Positions 15,498 to 24,326 of a DNA stretch of 64,000 bases are shown here, piece by piece. The stretch is from QANA01 sp963665505 (lineage in GTDB: Bacteria; Bacillota; Clostridia; Christensenellales; Christensenellaceae). Location of the stretch: assembly GCA_963665505.1 (NCBI GenBank), contig OY762275.1:1178001-1242000 (forward strand), in the 5' to 3' direction. How positions within the stretch are numbered: position 1 is the stretch's first letter; the number at the start of each line of letters is the position of its first letter. The position numbers and the translations under genes were made by a program. The notes below the pieces were generated by a model. The model did no database searches and was not told the origin of the DNA. It saw only the letters and a program-made list of their open reading frames with translations.

Positions 15498-16049
15498 ATG
15501 GATGAACAAATGCTTGTCGACAAGGCAAAGAACGGGGATGTTGCGTCGTTTGAGGCCCTGGTCAGGAAGTATCAGAGCAGACTGTATGCGTTGGCCTTCC
15601 GGATGGTGGGGAACCCGGAAGATGCATTTGACGTCTCACAGGACGCTATCCTGAAAGTCTATAAATATATCGGCAGTTTTCACGAAAAATCGGCTTTTTC
15701 GACTTGGCTGTATGCGATCACGAGAAATACCGCGCTGGATTTCCTGCGTAAGCGTAAAAAAAGGTTTTTCTCCGAAACAAAGCTGTGCGCGTACACCGAA
15801 GCCGATTTTGTGCGCGTATATGGGGAAACGCCGGAAGATTCTCTGGAAAAGAAAGAAAAAAGACGGCTGCTGGTCTCCCTGATACGAGATCTGCCCAAAC
15901 CGCAGCGGGACGTCGTGATATTGCGGGATATAGATGGGTATTCTTACAAAGAGATCACCGAAATACTGGGAGTTTCGCTGGGCACGGTGAAATCCCGTTT
16001 GTTCCGGGCCAGGGAAACGCTGCGCACGTTGTATACGGATGGGGAATAG
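15498..16049 (+). CDS. RNA polymerase sigma factor, ECF/RpoE type
   Basis: A 183-residue sigma-70 family protein with region 2 at about residues 20-90 (DVSQDAILKVYKYI is the core-binding helix, FSTWLYAITRNTALDFLRK the -10 reading part) and region 4 at about 125-178 (YKEITEILGVSLGTVKSRL). Regions 1 and 3 are missing, as in ECF factors. No anti-sigma factor follows; polA starts 43 bases later. Control may be through a distant partner or at transcription. The ribosome site is weak (TAGGAC). Confidence 0.9.
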   Translation: MDEQMLVDKAKNGDVASFEALVRKYQSRLYALAFRMVGNPEDAFDVSQDAILKVYKYIGSFHEKSAFSTWLYAITRNTALDFLRKRKKRFFSETKLCAYTEADFVRVYGETPEDSLEKKEKRRLLVSLIRDLPKPQRDVVILRDIDGYSYKEITEILGVSLGTVKSRLFRARETLRTLYTDGE

Positions 16050-16091
16050 GTGGCCGGGAATAGGGCCGTATCGTGTAAACGAAAGGGTATT

Positions 16092-18632
16092 ATGGAAAAT
16101 TTACTGATGATGATAGATGGAAACAGCTTGATATTCCGCGCTTTCCATGCATTGCCGGCGATGAACCGGAAAGACGGCACACAGACGAATGCGGCGTATG
16201 GTTTTTTTTCGATGTTGCTGCATTTGCTGGACGAATACGCGCCCACGTATCTTGCCGTTGCGTTCGACAGGAAGGAGCCTACTTTCCGCAAGAAGATGTA
16301 CGGCCCTTATAAAGCCAACCGCAAAAAACCGCCCGAAGAATTGCTGATGCAGCTCCCGTTGATCAAGAAGGCACTGGAAGACCTGCATGTTCCGATCCTG
16401 GAGCTGGCCGGATACGAGGCGGACGATATCATCGGGACGGTGACGGCCCGGGCGGAAGAAGCAGGCATCGCGTCGTTCATATTGACCGGAGATAAAGATG
16501 CGCTGCAGTTGGTATCTGAACAGACGCAGGTGCTTTTGACCAAAACGGGCGTCAGCAATGTAGAATTGTACGATGCCGCACACATCGGGGAAGTTTATGG
16601 GATAACTCCCCCGCAGATCGTCGATATGAAAGGGCTTATGGGCGATCCATCCGATAATATCCCCGGTATCCGTGGCGTCGGCGAAAAGACCGCCTGCAAG
16701 CTTCTAAAGCAGTTTCCTTCTGTCGAAGACCTGTATGCCCATATAAAAGAACTTCCGGAGAATAAACTGCGGGAGAAGATCGAAGCCGGGCGGGAAAGCG
16801 CGCTTCTTTCCAAGAAACTCGCCGCGATCGAACGGTATGCACCTCTTTCTGTGGATCTGAAAACGCTTGTTTTTAACGGATTGGACCCGGCCGCGACGTA
16901 CGATATGCTCGTTTCTTTTGAATTTTTCTCCATCGTCAAAAGGCGCGGTCTGCAAAAACAGACGGGGGAACCGCTTGCCTTATTTCCCATCGAGACAACG
17001 GATACTCTCCTGCAACTAAAAAAAGAGGCAGAACAGACGAAAACACTGGCGGTCTGCCGCCTGGGGGAGACGCTCTATTTTTCCGCGGCCCGGGGCAAAG
17101 AATATTCCCTGCAGTCGGACAGTCCGCTGCTGGAAGATACGCTCAGGTCGCTGCAGCCCGTTTTGGATTCCCCGCAGGCACAGTTGATTATTCATGACGC
17201 AAAAGATTTTCTGCATTTCTGTTATGCGAAGGGCGTAACGTTCACCGCTGGTTTTTTTGATACGATGCTTGCCGAATATGTCCTGGACCCGACGCAGCGG
17301 GATTTCTCCTTTCCCCGCCTCACGGGACATTATGCCGCCCGGGGAAACGCTTCCGCTTTATTTCCGATCGCCCAAAAGCAGCGTGCCGGGATCGAAACGC
17401 ACGGACTTTCCTATATCCTGTATACGATCGAATTGCCGCTGTGCCGCGTGCTGTATGCGATGGAAACGGACGGCTTCAAGGTGGATGTCCCGCTGTTGGA
17501 AGAATTTTCGGCCGACTATGAAAAGCGGATACAGGTCGCGACGGAAGAGGTCTATCGTCTGGCAGGTACCCGCGATTTCAATATCTCCTCGACCAAACAA
17601 CTGGGCGTGATCCTCTTCGAGAAGCTTGGCCTGCCGGTCATCAAAAAGACCAAAACAGGGTATTCGACGGCTGCCGAAGTCCTGGAAAAGCTGGCGGACA
17701 GGCATCCTATCATAGAAAAGATAATGGAATACCGGCTGCTCACTAAAATAAAAAGCACGTATATAGACGGTCTTTTAGGCCTGGCAGACCCTTCGACGCA
17801 CAAAGTATATACGACCTTCAGCCAGACAGCCACGGCGACAGGCCGCATCTCCAGCATAGAACCCAACTTGCAGAACATTCCCGTACGTTCGGAATTCACT
17901 TCGCAGATCCGCGCATCCTTTATCCCTTCCGCGGCGGGCCGCAAGATCGTCTCGGCCGACTATTCCCAGATAGAGCTGCGGATCCTGGCGCATATCTCTA
18001 AAGACGTCCATATGTGCGATGCGTTCAATAAAGGGGAAGATATCCACGCGAGAACGGCGTCGCAGGTGTTCGGCGTGCCGTTAGAAGAAGTGACGCCCGA
18101 AATGCGCGGCAGCTCCAAAGCGGTCAATTTCGGTATCGTCTACGGGATCAGCGATTTCGGCCTGGCCAGGAACCTGGGGATCCCGCGCTATAAGGCGGAA
18201 GAATATATCAATAAATATCTCAACGAATTTTCAGGCGTGCGCCGCTATATGAAAGAAGTCGTCGAACATGCGAAGGAAGACGGTTATGTAAAGACGCTGT
18301 ATGGGCGCATCCGGTATATAAAAGAATTGCGTTCCTCCAATTACAATACACGTTCTTTCGGGGAACGCGCCGCGCTGAACACGCCCATCCAGGGCACGGC
18401 GGCGGATATCATAAAGATCGCGATGATTCAGGTATTCGCGCAATTTAAGAAAGGCGGTTTGTCTTCCCGGCTGATCTCGCAGGTGCACGACGAACTGATC
18501 GTGGATGCGGCCGGAGATGAGGTGGAAGCGGTAAAACAGATCCTGAAAGATACGATGGAACACGTCGTGCAGCTGGATGTCCCGCTGAAAGTCAACATCG
18601 CGGTCGGGGATACTTGGGCGGAGGCGAAATAA
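16092..18632 (+). CDS. polA: DNA polymerase I
   Basis: An 846-residue polymerase for repair and Okazaki-fragment maturation. The N-terminal 5' nuclease covers about residues 1-290 (LMMIDGNSLIFRAF, YEADDIIGT). The middle domain has the 3'-5' exonuclease fold but not the DxE motif I (LAVCRLGETLYF), so proofreading is likely lost as in Bacillus Pol I. Polymerase motifs follow: A DYSQIELRI near residue 623, B KAVNFGIVYGIS, C QVHDELIVD near 798. The start at 16092 is preceded by GAAAGGG; an in-frame GTG at 16050 adds non-family residues. coaE follows immediately. Confidence 0.96.
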   Translation: MENLLMMIDGNSLIFRAFHALPAMNRKDGTQTNAAYGFFSMLLHLLDEYAPTYLAVAFDRKEPTFRKKMYGPYKANRKKPPEELLMQLPLIKKALEDLHVPILELAGYEADDIIGTVTARAEEAGIASFILTGDKDALQLVSEQTQVLLTKTGVSNVELYDAAHIGEVYGITPPQIVDMKGLMGDPSDNIPGIRGVGEKTACKLLKQFPSVEDLYAHIKELPENKLREKIEAGRESALLSKKLAAIERYAPLSVDLKTLVFNGLDPAATYDMLVSFEFFSIVKRRGLQKQTGEPLALFPIETTDTLLQLKKEAEQTKTLAVCRLGETLYFSAARGKEYSLQSDSPLLEDTLRSLQPVLDSPQAQLIIHDAKDFLHFCYAKGVTFTAGFFDTMLAEYVLDPTQRDFSFPRLTGHYAARGNASALFPIAQKQRAGIETHGLSYILYTIELPLCRVLYAMETDGFKVDVPLLEEFSADYEKRIQVATEEVYRLAGTRDFNISSTKQLGVILFEKLGLPVIKKTKTGYSTAAEVLEKLADRHPIIEKIMEYRLLTKIKSTYIDGLLGLADPSTHKVYTTFSQTATATGRISSIEPNLQNIPVRSEFTSQIRASFIPSAAGRKIVSADYSQIELRILAHISKDVHMCDAFNKGEDIHARTASQVFGVPLEEVTPEMRGSSKAVNFGIVYGISDFGLARNLGIPRYKAEEYINKYLNEFSGVRRYMKEVVEHAKEDGYVKTLYGRIRYIKELRSSNYNTRSFGERAALNTPIQGTAADIIKIAMIQVFAQFKKGGLSSRLISQVHDELIVDAAGDEVEAVKQILKDTMEHVVQLDVPLKVNIAVGDTWAEAK

Positions 18633-18633
18633 T

Positions 18634-19218
18634 TTGAGGTATGTGATTGGGCTGACCGGCAAAATCGCAAGCGGAAAATCGTGCGTTTCCCGTATGTTGT
18701 GGGAAAAGGGCGCCTATGGCATCGACGCGGATAAAATTGCCCGTGATATGCTGAAAAAAGGTGCGCCGGCATATATAAGTGTGGTACAATATTTTGGCGG
18801 CGAGTATCTGGACGCAAACGGAGAGATCGACCGGCACAGGTTGGGGCAGCGTGTTTTTTCCTCAAAACAGGATCTCTTAAAGCTCAACGAACTCACGCAT
18901 CCCCCCATTATACGGCAGATCCAAAAGATGCTATCCCAAAGGGAGGGTATAATCGTGCTCGAAGCGGTCTATCTGATAGGGACGGCCCTGGCGGAATGCT
19001 GCAACGAGATATGGGTGGTGGAAGCGCCCGAAGAGGTGCGCTTGTCCCGCATCATGGCACGGGACGGCCTTTCAAAAGAAGACGCATGGGCACGTATCTG
19101 CGCGCAAAAAACAGATGCGGAAAATTCTTCCATACCGGTATACAAAATCCCGAATACCGGCGGGATCCAGGCGCTCGGCGACTCAGTGGACGCTTTATAT
19201 GAACATGTGGGGAAATAA
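18634..19218 (+). CDS. coaE: Dephospho-CoA kinase
   Basis: 194 residues; the last step of coenzyme A synthesis, ATP-dependent phosphorylation of dephospho-CoA. The P-loop is GKIASGKS at the N-terminus and the lid region is RLSRIMARDGLS. The TTG at 18634 is chosen because it gives MRYVIGLTG, the expected family start, with GGAGG nine bases upstream inside the end of polA. polA, coaE and the next gene overlap or touch and form one operon, an order common in Firmicutes. Confidence 0.94.
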   Translation: MRYVIGLTGKIASGKSCVSRMLWEKGAYGIDADKIARDMLKKGAPAYISVVQYFGGEYLDANGEIDRHRLGQRVFSSKQDLLKLNELTHPPIIRQIQKMLSQREGIIVLEAVYLIGTALAECCNEIWVVEAPEEVRLSRIMARDGLSKEDAWARICAQKTDAENSSIPVYKIPNTGGIQALGDSVDALYEHVGK

Positions 19219-19778
19219 TGGCTAAACGGACAAAGACCGTGTTTATCCTAAGTGTGCTGGTTTTATTGGTAATGCTGCTGTTGGCATTGCTGTATGTATA
19301 TTGCCTGTACAAATATCCGCTGCGCTATGAGGCACTGATCGCGAAATACGCCGAAGAGTTCTCGCTGGACCCGTATCTGGTGGCCACTGTGATATGGGCG
19401 GAAAGCCACTATAATGAGACGATCGTTTCCTCGAGCGGCGCGGTCGGCCTTATGCAGATCATGCCCGAGACCGGAGAATGGATCGCCGAAAAACTCGGCG
19501 TGCAGGATTTCAAATCAGACATGCTCTTTTCAGCGGATACCAATATACGCTTTGGCTGCTGGTATCTTTCGTATCTGGAAAGCAAATTCGACGGTGATAT
19601 GATAAAAATACTGGCGGGCTACAACGCGGGTCCGAACAAAGTCCAGCAATGGCAGGAAGAATGGGGAGAAGAGTATTCGCCTTTGTGGGAAGATATTCCC
19701 TATGAGGAAACAAAGAACTATGTCAAAAAAATACAAAATACACAAAAAATCTATCAACTTTTATATAACCTTGATTAA
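19218..19778 (+). CDS. Membrane-anchored lytic transglycosylase (SLT domain)
   Basis: 186 residues: an N-terminal membrane anchor (about 8-30) then a Slt70-type catalytic domain with Glu62 in WAESHYN, the GLMQIMPETG motif and AGYNAGPNKV. It cuts peptidoglycan glycan strands outside the membrane. Its ATG overlaps the coaE stop by one base (TAATG). Its end overlaps the next gene by about 59 bases. The order polA-coaE-SLT is typical for Clostridia. Confidence 0.93.
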   Translation: MAKRTKTVFILSVLVLLVMLLLALLYVYCLYKYPLRYEALIAKYAEEFSLDPYLVATVIWAESHYNETIVSSSGAVGLMQIMPETGEWIAEKLGVQDFKSDMLFSADTNIRFGCWYLSYLESKFDGDMIKILAGYNAGPNKVQQWQEEWGEEYSPLWEDIPYEETKNYVKKIQNTQKIYQLLYNLD

Positions 19779-21387
19779 GCGGACTTTCATTTTTCTTTTG
19801 GCTCTGGCGGTATGCGGCTGCGGCGCGCAGGAAGAAGCGATCGATATCTTAAACGATAACGCGAGCCTGAACACAGCGGAGCAATTGCCTATGCCTTCGC
19901 AGAGCGCCGACGCGACGGTGGAACTTGTGCTTGGCATATCTGAAAAGGCCGAGATGCTGCACCCCTTGGCCGTAAAAGACGAAGATCTCTTCAATATCTA
20001 TTCGCTTATTTTGGAACCCGGGCTTCGTTTAAATACGGAAGGCAAGTTTGAAGCTTGCATCATAGAAGACTGGGAAGTAGATGATTCGGGCTGTGTCTAT
20101 ACGTTCCACATACGCCAGGGGGTTACATTCCACAGCGGTTACGGGACGGTCGATGCGGACGATCTGCTGTATTGCCTCGATAAGATCATGCGCGCCCAAG
20201 CGTCTGATTGTATCTATGCCAGATACAAAGATAAAGTTTTGTCCTACCGGAAAATCGACGACTATACGATAGAACTCACGGCTTCGGAAAAGAGCCGGGA
20301 TATCCTCTATTTGATGACGTTCCCGGTTCTGCCCGAGACATATTATCAATCCGTCAAACTGACGGCGAACGCCCTGCCGGTGGGGACAGGCCCGTATCTG
20401 TTTTCCGATTACGCAGCGGAAGACGGGTTTGTTCTTGTCCGAAACGAACATTGGTGGAAGAGCCTGCCCGTATATACTACGATCTATGTAAAACCGCTGG
20501 ATGTTTCGAGTATCACGGTTGGCAACACCGTTCTGGAGGATTTTGATGCGGTAACGACCTCTCTTTTCACCGCGACCAGCAATTCCGTTGCCGGGAAAAG
20601 GAATATAAATTTCATTGTGACGCCGTATCTGGATTGCCTCGTGCCAAATATTTCCGACCGATTTTTGAAAGATGCGGCTATCCGCCGTGCAGTCTCGTAT
20701 GCGATCAACCGGAGCACGCTCATCTCCTCTGCTTTGATGGGGTCGGGCGAAGCGACGGCGACACCGCTCAGCCCAACTTTCTGGGCGACTTCCGATTCTT
20801 CCTGCGCGGCCATCTCCTATAACGTGGAAGCGGCCGGCGCCATACTGGACGGAGCCGGATATTTTTTGGATAAAACGACCGGTTTGCGGTTCGTCTATAA
20901 TGCGGACGGAACAAAAAACTACATACAGTTGCAACTTCTTTATCAGGAAGGGACGGAATCGGAATACAAAAAGAGCGTGGCCGAATTGATACAATCTGAC
21001 CTCGCAAAGGTCGGCATCGGCGTCACGTTGGTCAAAAAATCGGCGGAGGACTATAAAAAGCTACTCGAAAAAGGTAGTTTCGATCTGTGTCTTTGCAATT
21101 TCTCGATGTATATCAACAACGATGTCGCCTTTTTGTTTGAAGACCCCTATAATTATGGGGACTATTCCAGCCGCGAATTGAAAACGCTCCTTTCCGCCTG
21201 TGCTTCCGCCATTACGGAGGAAGAAGTGCGGGCTGCGTTTTGTGCGCTGCAGGAAGAACTGCTGGAAAGCATGCCCATCATCGGGCTGTATTTCAAGGAA
21301 CATGCGCTGATCGTACGGGCGGATATTTCCGTCCCTACCAAATTGATGTTTAGAAGCGTGTACGCCAGTATAAACCAGTGGTCATGA
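19720..21387 (+). CDS. Family 5 extracellular solute-binding lipoprotein (OppA/DppA-like)
   Basis: 555 residues with a hydrophobic leader ending in VCGCG, a probable lipobox, then a family-5 binding fold: EPGLRLNTEGKFE, the signature-like YTFHIRQGVTFHSGYG, and AVSYAINRSTLI. Such proteins bind peptides, nickel or sugars for ABC importers. No permease or ATPase genes are near, so it is an orphan component. The start at 19720 is chosen for the signal peptide and GAGGAAA upstream, although it lies within the transglycosylase frame. Ligand unknown. Confidence 0.9.
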   Translation: MSKKYKIHKKSINFYITLIKRTFIFLLALAVCGCGAQEEAIDILNDNASLNTAEQLPMPSQSADATVELVLGISEKAEMLHPLAVKDEDLFNIYSLILEPGLRLNTEGKFEACIIEDWEVDDSGCVYTFHIRQGVTFHSGYGTVDADDLLYCLDKIMRAQASDCIYARYKDKVLSYRKIDDYTIELTASEKSRDILYLMTFPVLPETYYQSVKLTANALPVGTGPYLFSDYAAEDGFVLVRNEHWWKSLPVYTTIYVKPLDVSSITVGNTVLEDFDAVTTSLFTATSNSVAGKRNINFIVTPYLDCLVPNISDRFLKDAAIRRAVSYAINRSTLISSALMGSGEATATPLSPTFWATSDSSCAAISYNVEAAGAILDGAGYFLDKTTGLRFVYNADGTKNYIQLQLLYQEGTESEYKKSVAELIQSDLAKVGIGVTLVKKSAEDYKKLLEKGSFDLCLCNFSMYINNDVAFLFEDPYNYGDYSSRELKTLLSACASAITEEEVRAAFCALQEELLESMPIIGLYFKEHALIVRADISVPTKLMFRSVYASINQWS

Positions 21388-21464
21388 CCTTTCCGGTTTT
21401 TATCCGTATAAAAAAAGGGAAAACAGGCATACTAATCCTGATTTTTTAGAGGAGGACCTATTCT

Positions 21465-21635
21465 ATGCCTGAAAAACTTACGCCGAATTACAATGTCAGA
21501 TGCACCGTGGCCAATTGTGCAAACCACTGCCCTTCGGAAGAGTACTGTGGTTTGGATTCCATCTGCATCGGGTCGCACGAACCGCACCCGGATACAGGGG
21601 AATGCACAGATTGTCAGTCTTTTGTAAAAAAATAA
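21465..21635 (+). CDS. Small Cys-rich protein, DUF1540-like
   Basis: A 56-residue protein with Cys in the pattern C-x5-C-x3-C-x5-C-x5-C ... C-x2-C (VRCTVANCANHC, YCGLD, CTDCQ), like DUF1540 proteins found in spore-forming and related Clostridia. AGAGGAGG is well placed before the ATG. Likely metal-binding; role unknown. A strong terminator follows. Confidence 0.85.
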   Translation: MPEKLTPNYNVRCTVANCANHCPSEEYCGLDSICIGSHEPHPDTGECTDCQSFVKK

Positions 21636-21658
21636 ACAAACGGAACGAAAAAGACAAA

Positions 21659-21690
21659 AGAAGCCGGGGTTGCAACCCCGGCTTCTTTCG
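21659..21690. terminator. Bidirectional terminator
   Basis: Near-perfect stem AAGAAGCCGGGGT/ACCCCGGCTTCTT with a TGCA loop between convergent genes. Confidence 0.9.
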
Positions 21691-21694
21691 TCAG

Positions 21695-22789
21695 TTAAAT
21701 CGTACCGTTTTTATACAACGCGATGACAAGGTCCACCATCCTGCCATAACTCCGCATCCCGTCTTCCACACCGTTTTGGGAAAGATAGTCCTCGTAAATG
21801 TCCTGACTTTTCTCAGAAAATTCGGTCCTGAATTCGTCCCAGTAAGAAGACTGATAAGAATAGTCTCTTTTCACACCGGGAGAAAGCGAATCATACAGTG
21901 CATTATAGTCTGCGGACGAGACGTCGCCCAGGGCATTCAGGGCATAGGATAACGCAAAGACATTCGCCGAATAGGCATAATCGGCTTCGTCGGATTGGGA
22001 AAGCACATACCAAGAAATGAAATTTGCCTCGTCCTCCCGGGCAAAGCCCTGCAGGTGAGCATATTCGTGTGCGGCGACCGCGGCGAAGTAAAGGTCGGGC
22101 ATCTGCATATTCACGTTGGCTTCGAACGTAAAGGGCGAATAGATCCCTGTCGTCAAGGTGAGGGAGAGAAGGTTCTTGGTGAATACTTTTTTTACCTGCG
22201 ACTTTACACAGGCATTCATATAATCGGGGGCATAGGCGTCGTATAGGTCGCCGATGCTTGCCAGGACGGTCGCGCGCGGAATGGAAAGCTGGAAAACGTC
22301 GTTCCCGTCTTCCGCCACTTCTTCGCGCAGGCTGTTCGCGCGTTCAATCAGCACTTCGCAGGTCTCTTTTAGTTCCCGGGTCGTATATTCGGTCGTTTCG
22401 ATCCCCATCGAATCCGCCAACGGGAGCCTGGCATAATTCAGCCCCCAGAAAAAGACGAACACGGTGTAAAGCAGGCACAGCACGATAATGAAGGAAAGGA
22501 TGCGCTTGCCCACATTATAGAGCCTGAAACCGACCGGCTTGAAGAATGCGCATACGATATAAACGAGGAAGAATAAAACGGCGGCGACAAACAGGTACAA
22601 GAGGATCTCGGCCGCGCTGAATGAAAAAGAGGAAGTCAACCCGCCGATCCAGTTGGAGAGGACAGGGTATATCTTCCGGGAATAGACCGTTTCGGTGAGA
22701 AAGGGAAACGAAAATGCGATTTTTTGTACGATGAACGCAAAGACGGCGCATAGGGATATCGCTGCCAGTTTCAATAATTTTCCTATCAT
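21695..22789 (-). CDS. DUF3810 membrane protein with HExxH motif
   Basis: 364 residues: three membrane segments in the first 110 or so, then a soluble domain with AAHEYAHLQGFAREDEANF, the zinc-protease-like motif of DUF3810. The motif plus the downstream Glu suggest a metallopeptidase, but no substrate is known for the family. It lies downstream of a small secreted-type gene on the same strand, 81 bases away, and may be co-transcribed. Confidence 0.88.
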   Translation of the reverse strand: MIGKLLKLAAISLCAVFAFIVQKIAFSFPFLTETVYSRKIYPVLSNWIGGLTSSFSFSAAEILLYLFVAAVLFFLVYIVCAFFKPVGFRLYNVGKRILSFIIVLCLLYTVFVFFWGLNYARLPLADSMGIETTEYTTRELKETCEVLIERANSLREEVAEDGNDVFQLSIPRATVLASIGDLYDAYAPDYMNACVKSQVKKVFTKNLLSLTLTTGIYSPFTFEANVNMQMPDLYFAAVAAHEYAHLQGFAREDEANFISWYVLSQSDEADYAYSANVFALSYALNALGDVSSADYNALYDSLSPGVKRDYSYQSSYWDEFRTEFSEKSQDIYEDYLSQNGVEDGMRSYGRMVDLVIALYKNGTI

Positions 22790-22870
22790 ATGTGCTTCTC
22801 CGTTACGTTATGTTTATTCTATAACGCCCGGCCGGAATAATCAAATCCATACGGAAAAATTCACAAACGT

Positions 22871-23410
22871 TCAGGGCTGGAACTTTTTGATGAGAGATTC
22901 CACCCATAAGCGGTTGGGACTTTCGATAATCGCGAACGGTTCTTCCGAAGCGCTGTCTTCCCCGTATAGGAAAATGGAAGGGCCGGAACGGTCTTCGTCG
23001 GCGAATACCTGCAAATAAAACAGCACATAGGGTTTATATCCATCTTTATAGATGAGAAGCGTGACTTCCCCCCATGGTTTTTTTAAAATATTGTCGAAGC
23101 GGGCATCATAGATCACCGGCACCGCAACAGCGCCGGTTTTCCCCGAAACGTCGGTCTTGTATTGGAGGCCCGTTTCGGCCACGACGACGACTGCGTCTTC
23201 TATCGGCATATTGGTAAGGCCGTCAAAAACAGCGGGAGAAACCGTGGCCGTGGCGCGCACGCTGGAGACGGTGGCCACGGCGTCCGCAGTTTCTTCCTGG
23301 CCGGTCGCCAGGTTGAAAAGCGCGGCCGAAGCGGCGGTAAGCGAAAGGCATATGAAGAGCGAAGCGAGCAGGATTCCCTTTTTGTTTTCCGTATGGTTTA
23401 TATATTTCAC
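22871..23410 (-). CDS. Membrane-anchored protein with carboxypeptidase-regulatory-like domain
   Basis: 179 residues. Residues about 13-35 are hydrophobic (ILLASLFICLSLTAASAALF). The following part, VSPAVFDGLTNMPIEDAVVVV and YKTDVSGKTGAVAVPV, has the look of a small beta-sandwich of the carboxypeptidase regulatory/CNA-B type, with a GYKPY turn. No catalytic residues. The start is GTG at 23410, preceded by AAGGGA. I do not recognise a specific family; an extracellular accessory role is inference. Confidence 0.7.
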   Translation of the reverse strand: MKYINHTENKKGILLASLFICLSLTAASAALFNLATGQEETADAVATVSSVRATATVSPAVFDGLTNMPIEDAVVVVAETGLQYKTDVSGKTGAVAVPVIYDARFDNILKKPWGEVTLLIYKDGYKPYVLFYLQVFADEDRSGPSIFLYGEDSASEEPFAIIESPNRLWVESLIKKFQP

Positions 23411-23478
23411 AAGCGTATCCCTTTTTTCTTAAACTTATGTTACTATAATAGAAAGTTAGAACCTATGGGAGGTGTGGG

Positions 23479-24051
23479 ATGTATCACTTTTTTGCGTATC
23501 TTTCCAAAATGAAACACATCAAGCGCTGGGGCCTTATGCGCAATACGGAAACCGAAAACATCAAGGAACATTCCTTCGATGTCGCCGTGACCGCGCATGC
23601 GCTTGCCTGCATTTCCAATGCGTATTTCGGGGGCGGCGTGGATGCCTGCCATGTGATGGCGCTGGGCATGTTCCACGAAGCGGGGGAACTCATCACGGGA
23701 GACTTGCCCACACCGATCAAGTATTACAATCCACAGATCAGAAACGCGTACGACGAGATCGAAAAGATCGCGCAGCGGAAAATACTGGGTATGCTTCCGC
23801 CCGCGTTACAGGCGAACTACGCGCCTTTTATCCTGCATGAGAAAGATGCGTCCTACCGGCTGGTAAAAGCGGCGGACAAGATATGCGCCTATATCAAATG
23901 CATCGAGGAACTGAAGTCCGGCAATGCGGAATTCGAGAAGGCCAAAACAAAGATCGCCGGGGAGATCGCGGCCATGGACGACCCGGCCGTCGGTTATTTC
24001 ATGGAAAATTTTCTGCCGAGCTATGCACTGACGTTGGACGAACTGAATTAG
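23479..24051 (+). CDS. yfbR: HD-domain 5'-nucleotidase, YfbR-like
   Basis: 190 residues; YfbR enzymes dephosphorylate deoxyribonucleoside 5'-monophosphates. The motifs HSFDVAVTAHAL, FHEAGELITGDLPTPIKYY and VKAADKICAYIKC match the family. The HD pair at the metal site reads His-Glu here (FHEAGE), while E. coli YfbR has His-Asp; the rest of the pocket is conserved. GGGAGGTGTGGG precedes the ATG. It is monocistronic and lies before the proS T-box leader. Confidence 0.88.
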   Translation: MYHFFAYLSKMKHIKRWGLMRNTETENIKEHSFDVAVTAHALACISNAYFGGGVDACHVMALGMFHEAGELITGDLPTPIKYYNPQIRNAYDEIEKIAQRKILGMLPPALQANYAPFILHEKDASYRLVKAADKICAYIKCIEELKSGNAEFEKAKTKIAGEIAAMDDPAVGYFMENFLPSYALTLDELN

Positions 24052-24058
24052 ATTCCTG

Positions 24059-24087
24059 TTGCAAAGTGGGCGTATGCATGCTAAAAT
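24059..24087 (+). promoter_or_regulatory. Promoter of the T-box-proS transcript
   Basis: TTGCAA (24059-24064), a 17-base spacer, TAAAAT (24082-24087). Confidence 0.6.
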
Positions 24088-24104
24088 AAATAAATAAATG
24101 CGTG

Positions 24105-24312
24105 TATAGCAAGAAAAAAAGCGCGTTCCAGAGAAAAGGGGAGAATTCGGTGCGACCCCTTTCGCGCGTAACCCGTCTTGTGAAGGCAGCAGGGGAGAAA
24201 CCCTGACGTAGGCAGCGTTAATGCAGAAATGAGATTCGGCCGGCGTATCGTGCCGAAAGTAAGGTGGTACCGCGGTCTTTCGCCCTTATAAGAGTGAAAG
24301 GCCTTTTTTATT
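24105..24312 (+). promoter_or_regulatory. T-box riboswitch leader of proS
   Basis: The conserved antiterminator sequence AAGGTGGTACCGCG is at 24261-24274, followed by a terminator hairpin pairing GGTCTTTCGC with GTGAAAGGCC (24273-24302) and a T-run. Stem I is upstream with a CCC/CCU-containing stretch (GCGACCCCTT near 24150) as a candidate Pro specifier. Uncharged tRNA-Pro should favour read-through into proS. Confidence 0.93.
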
Positions 24313-24326
24313 TGGGGGGCATTGCA

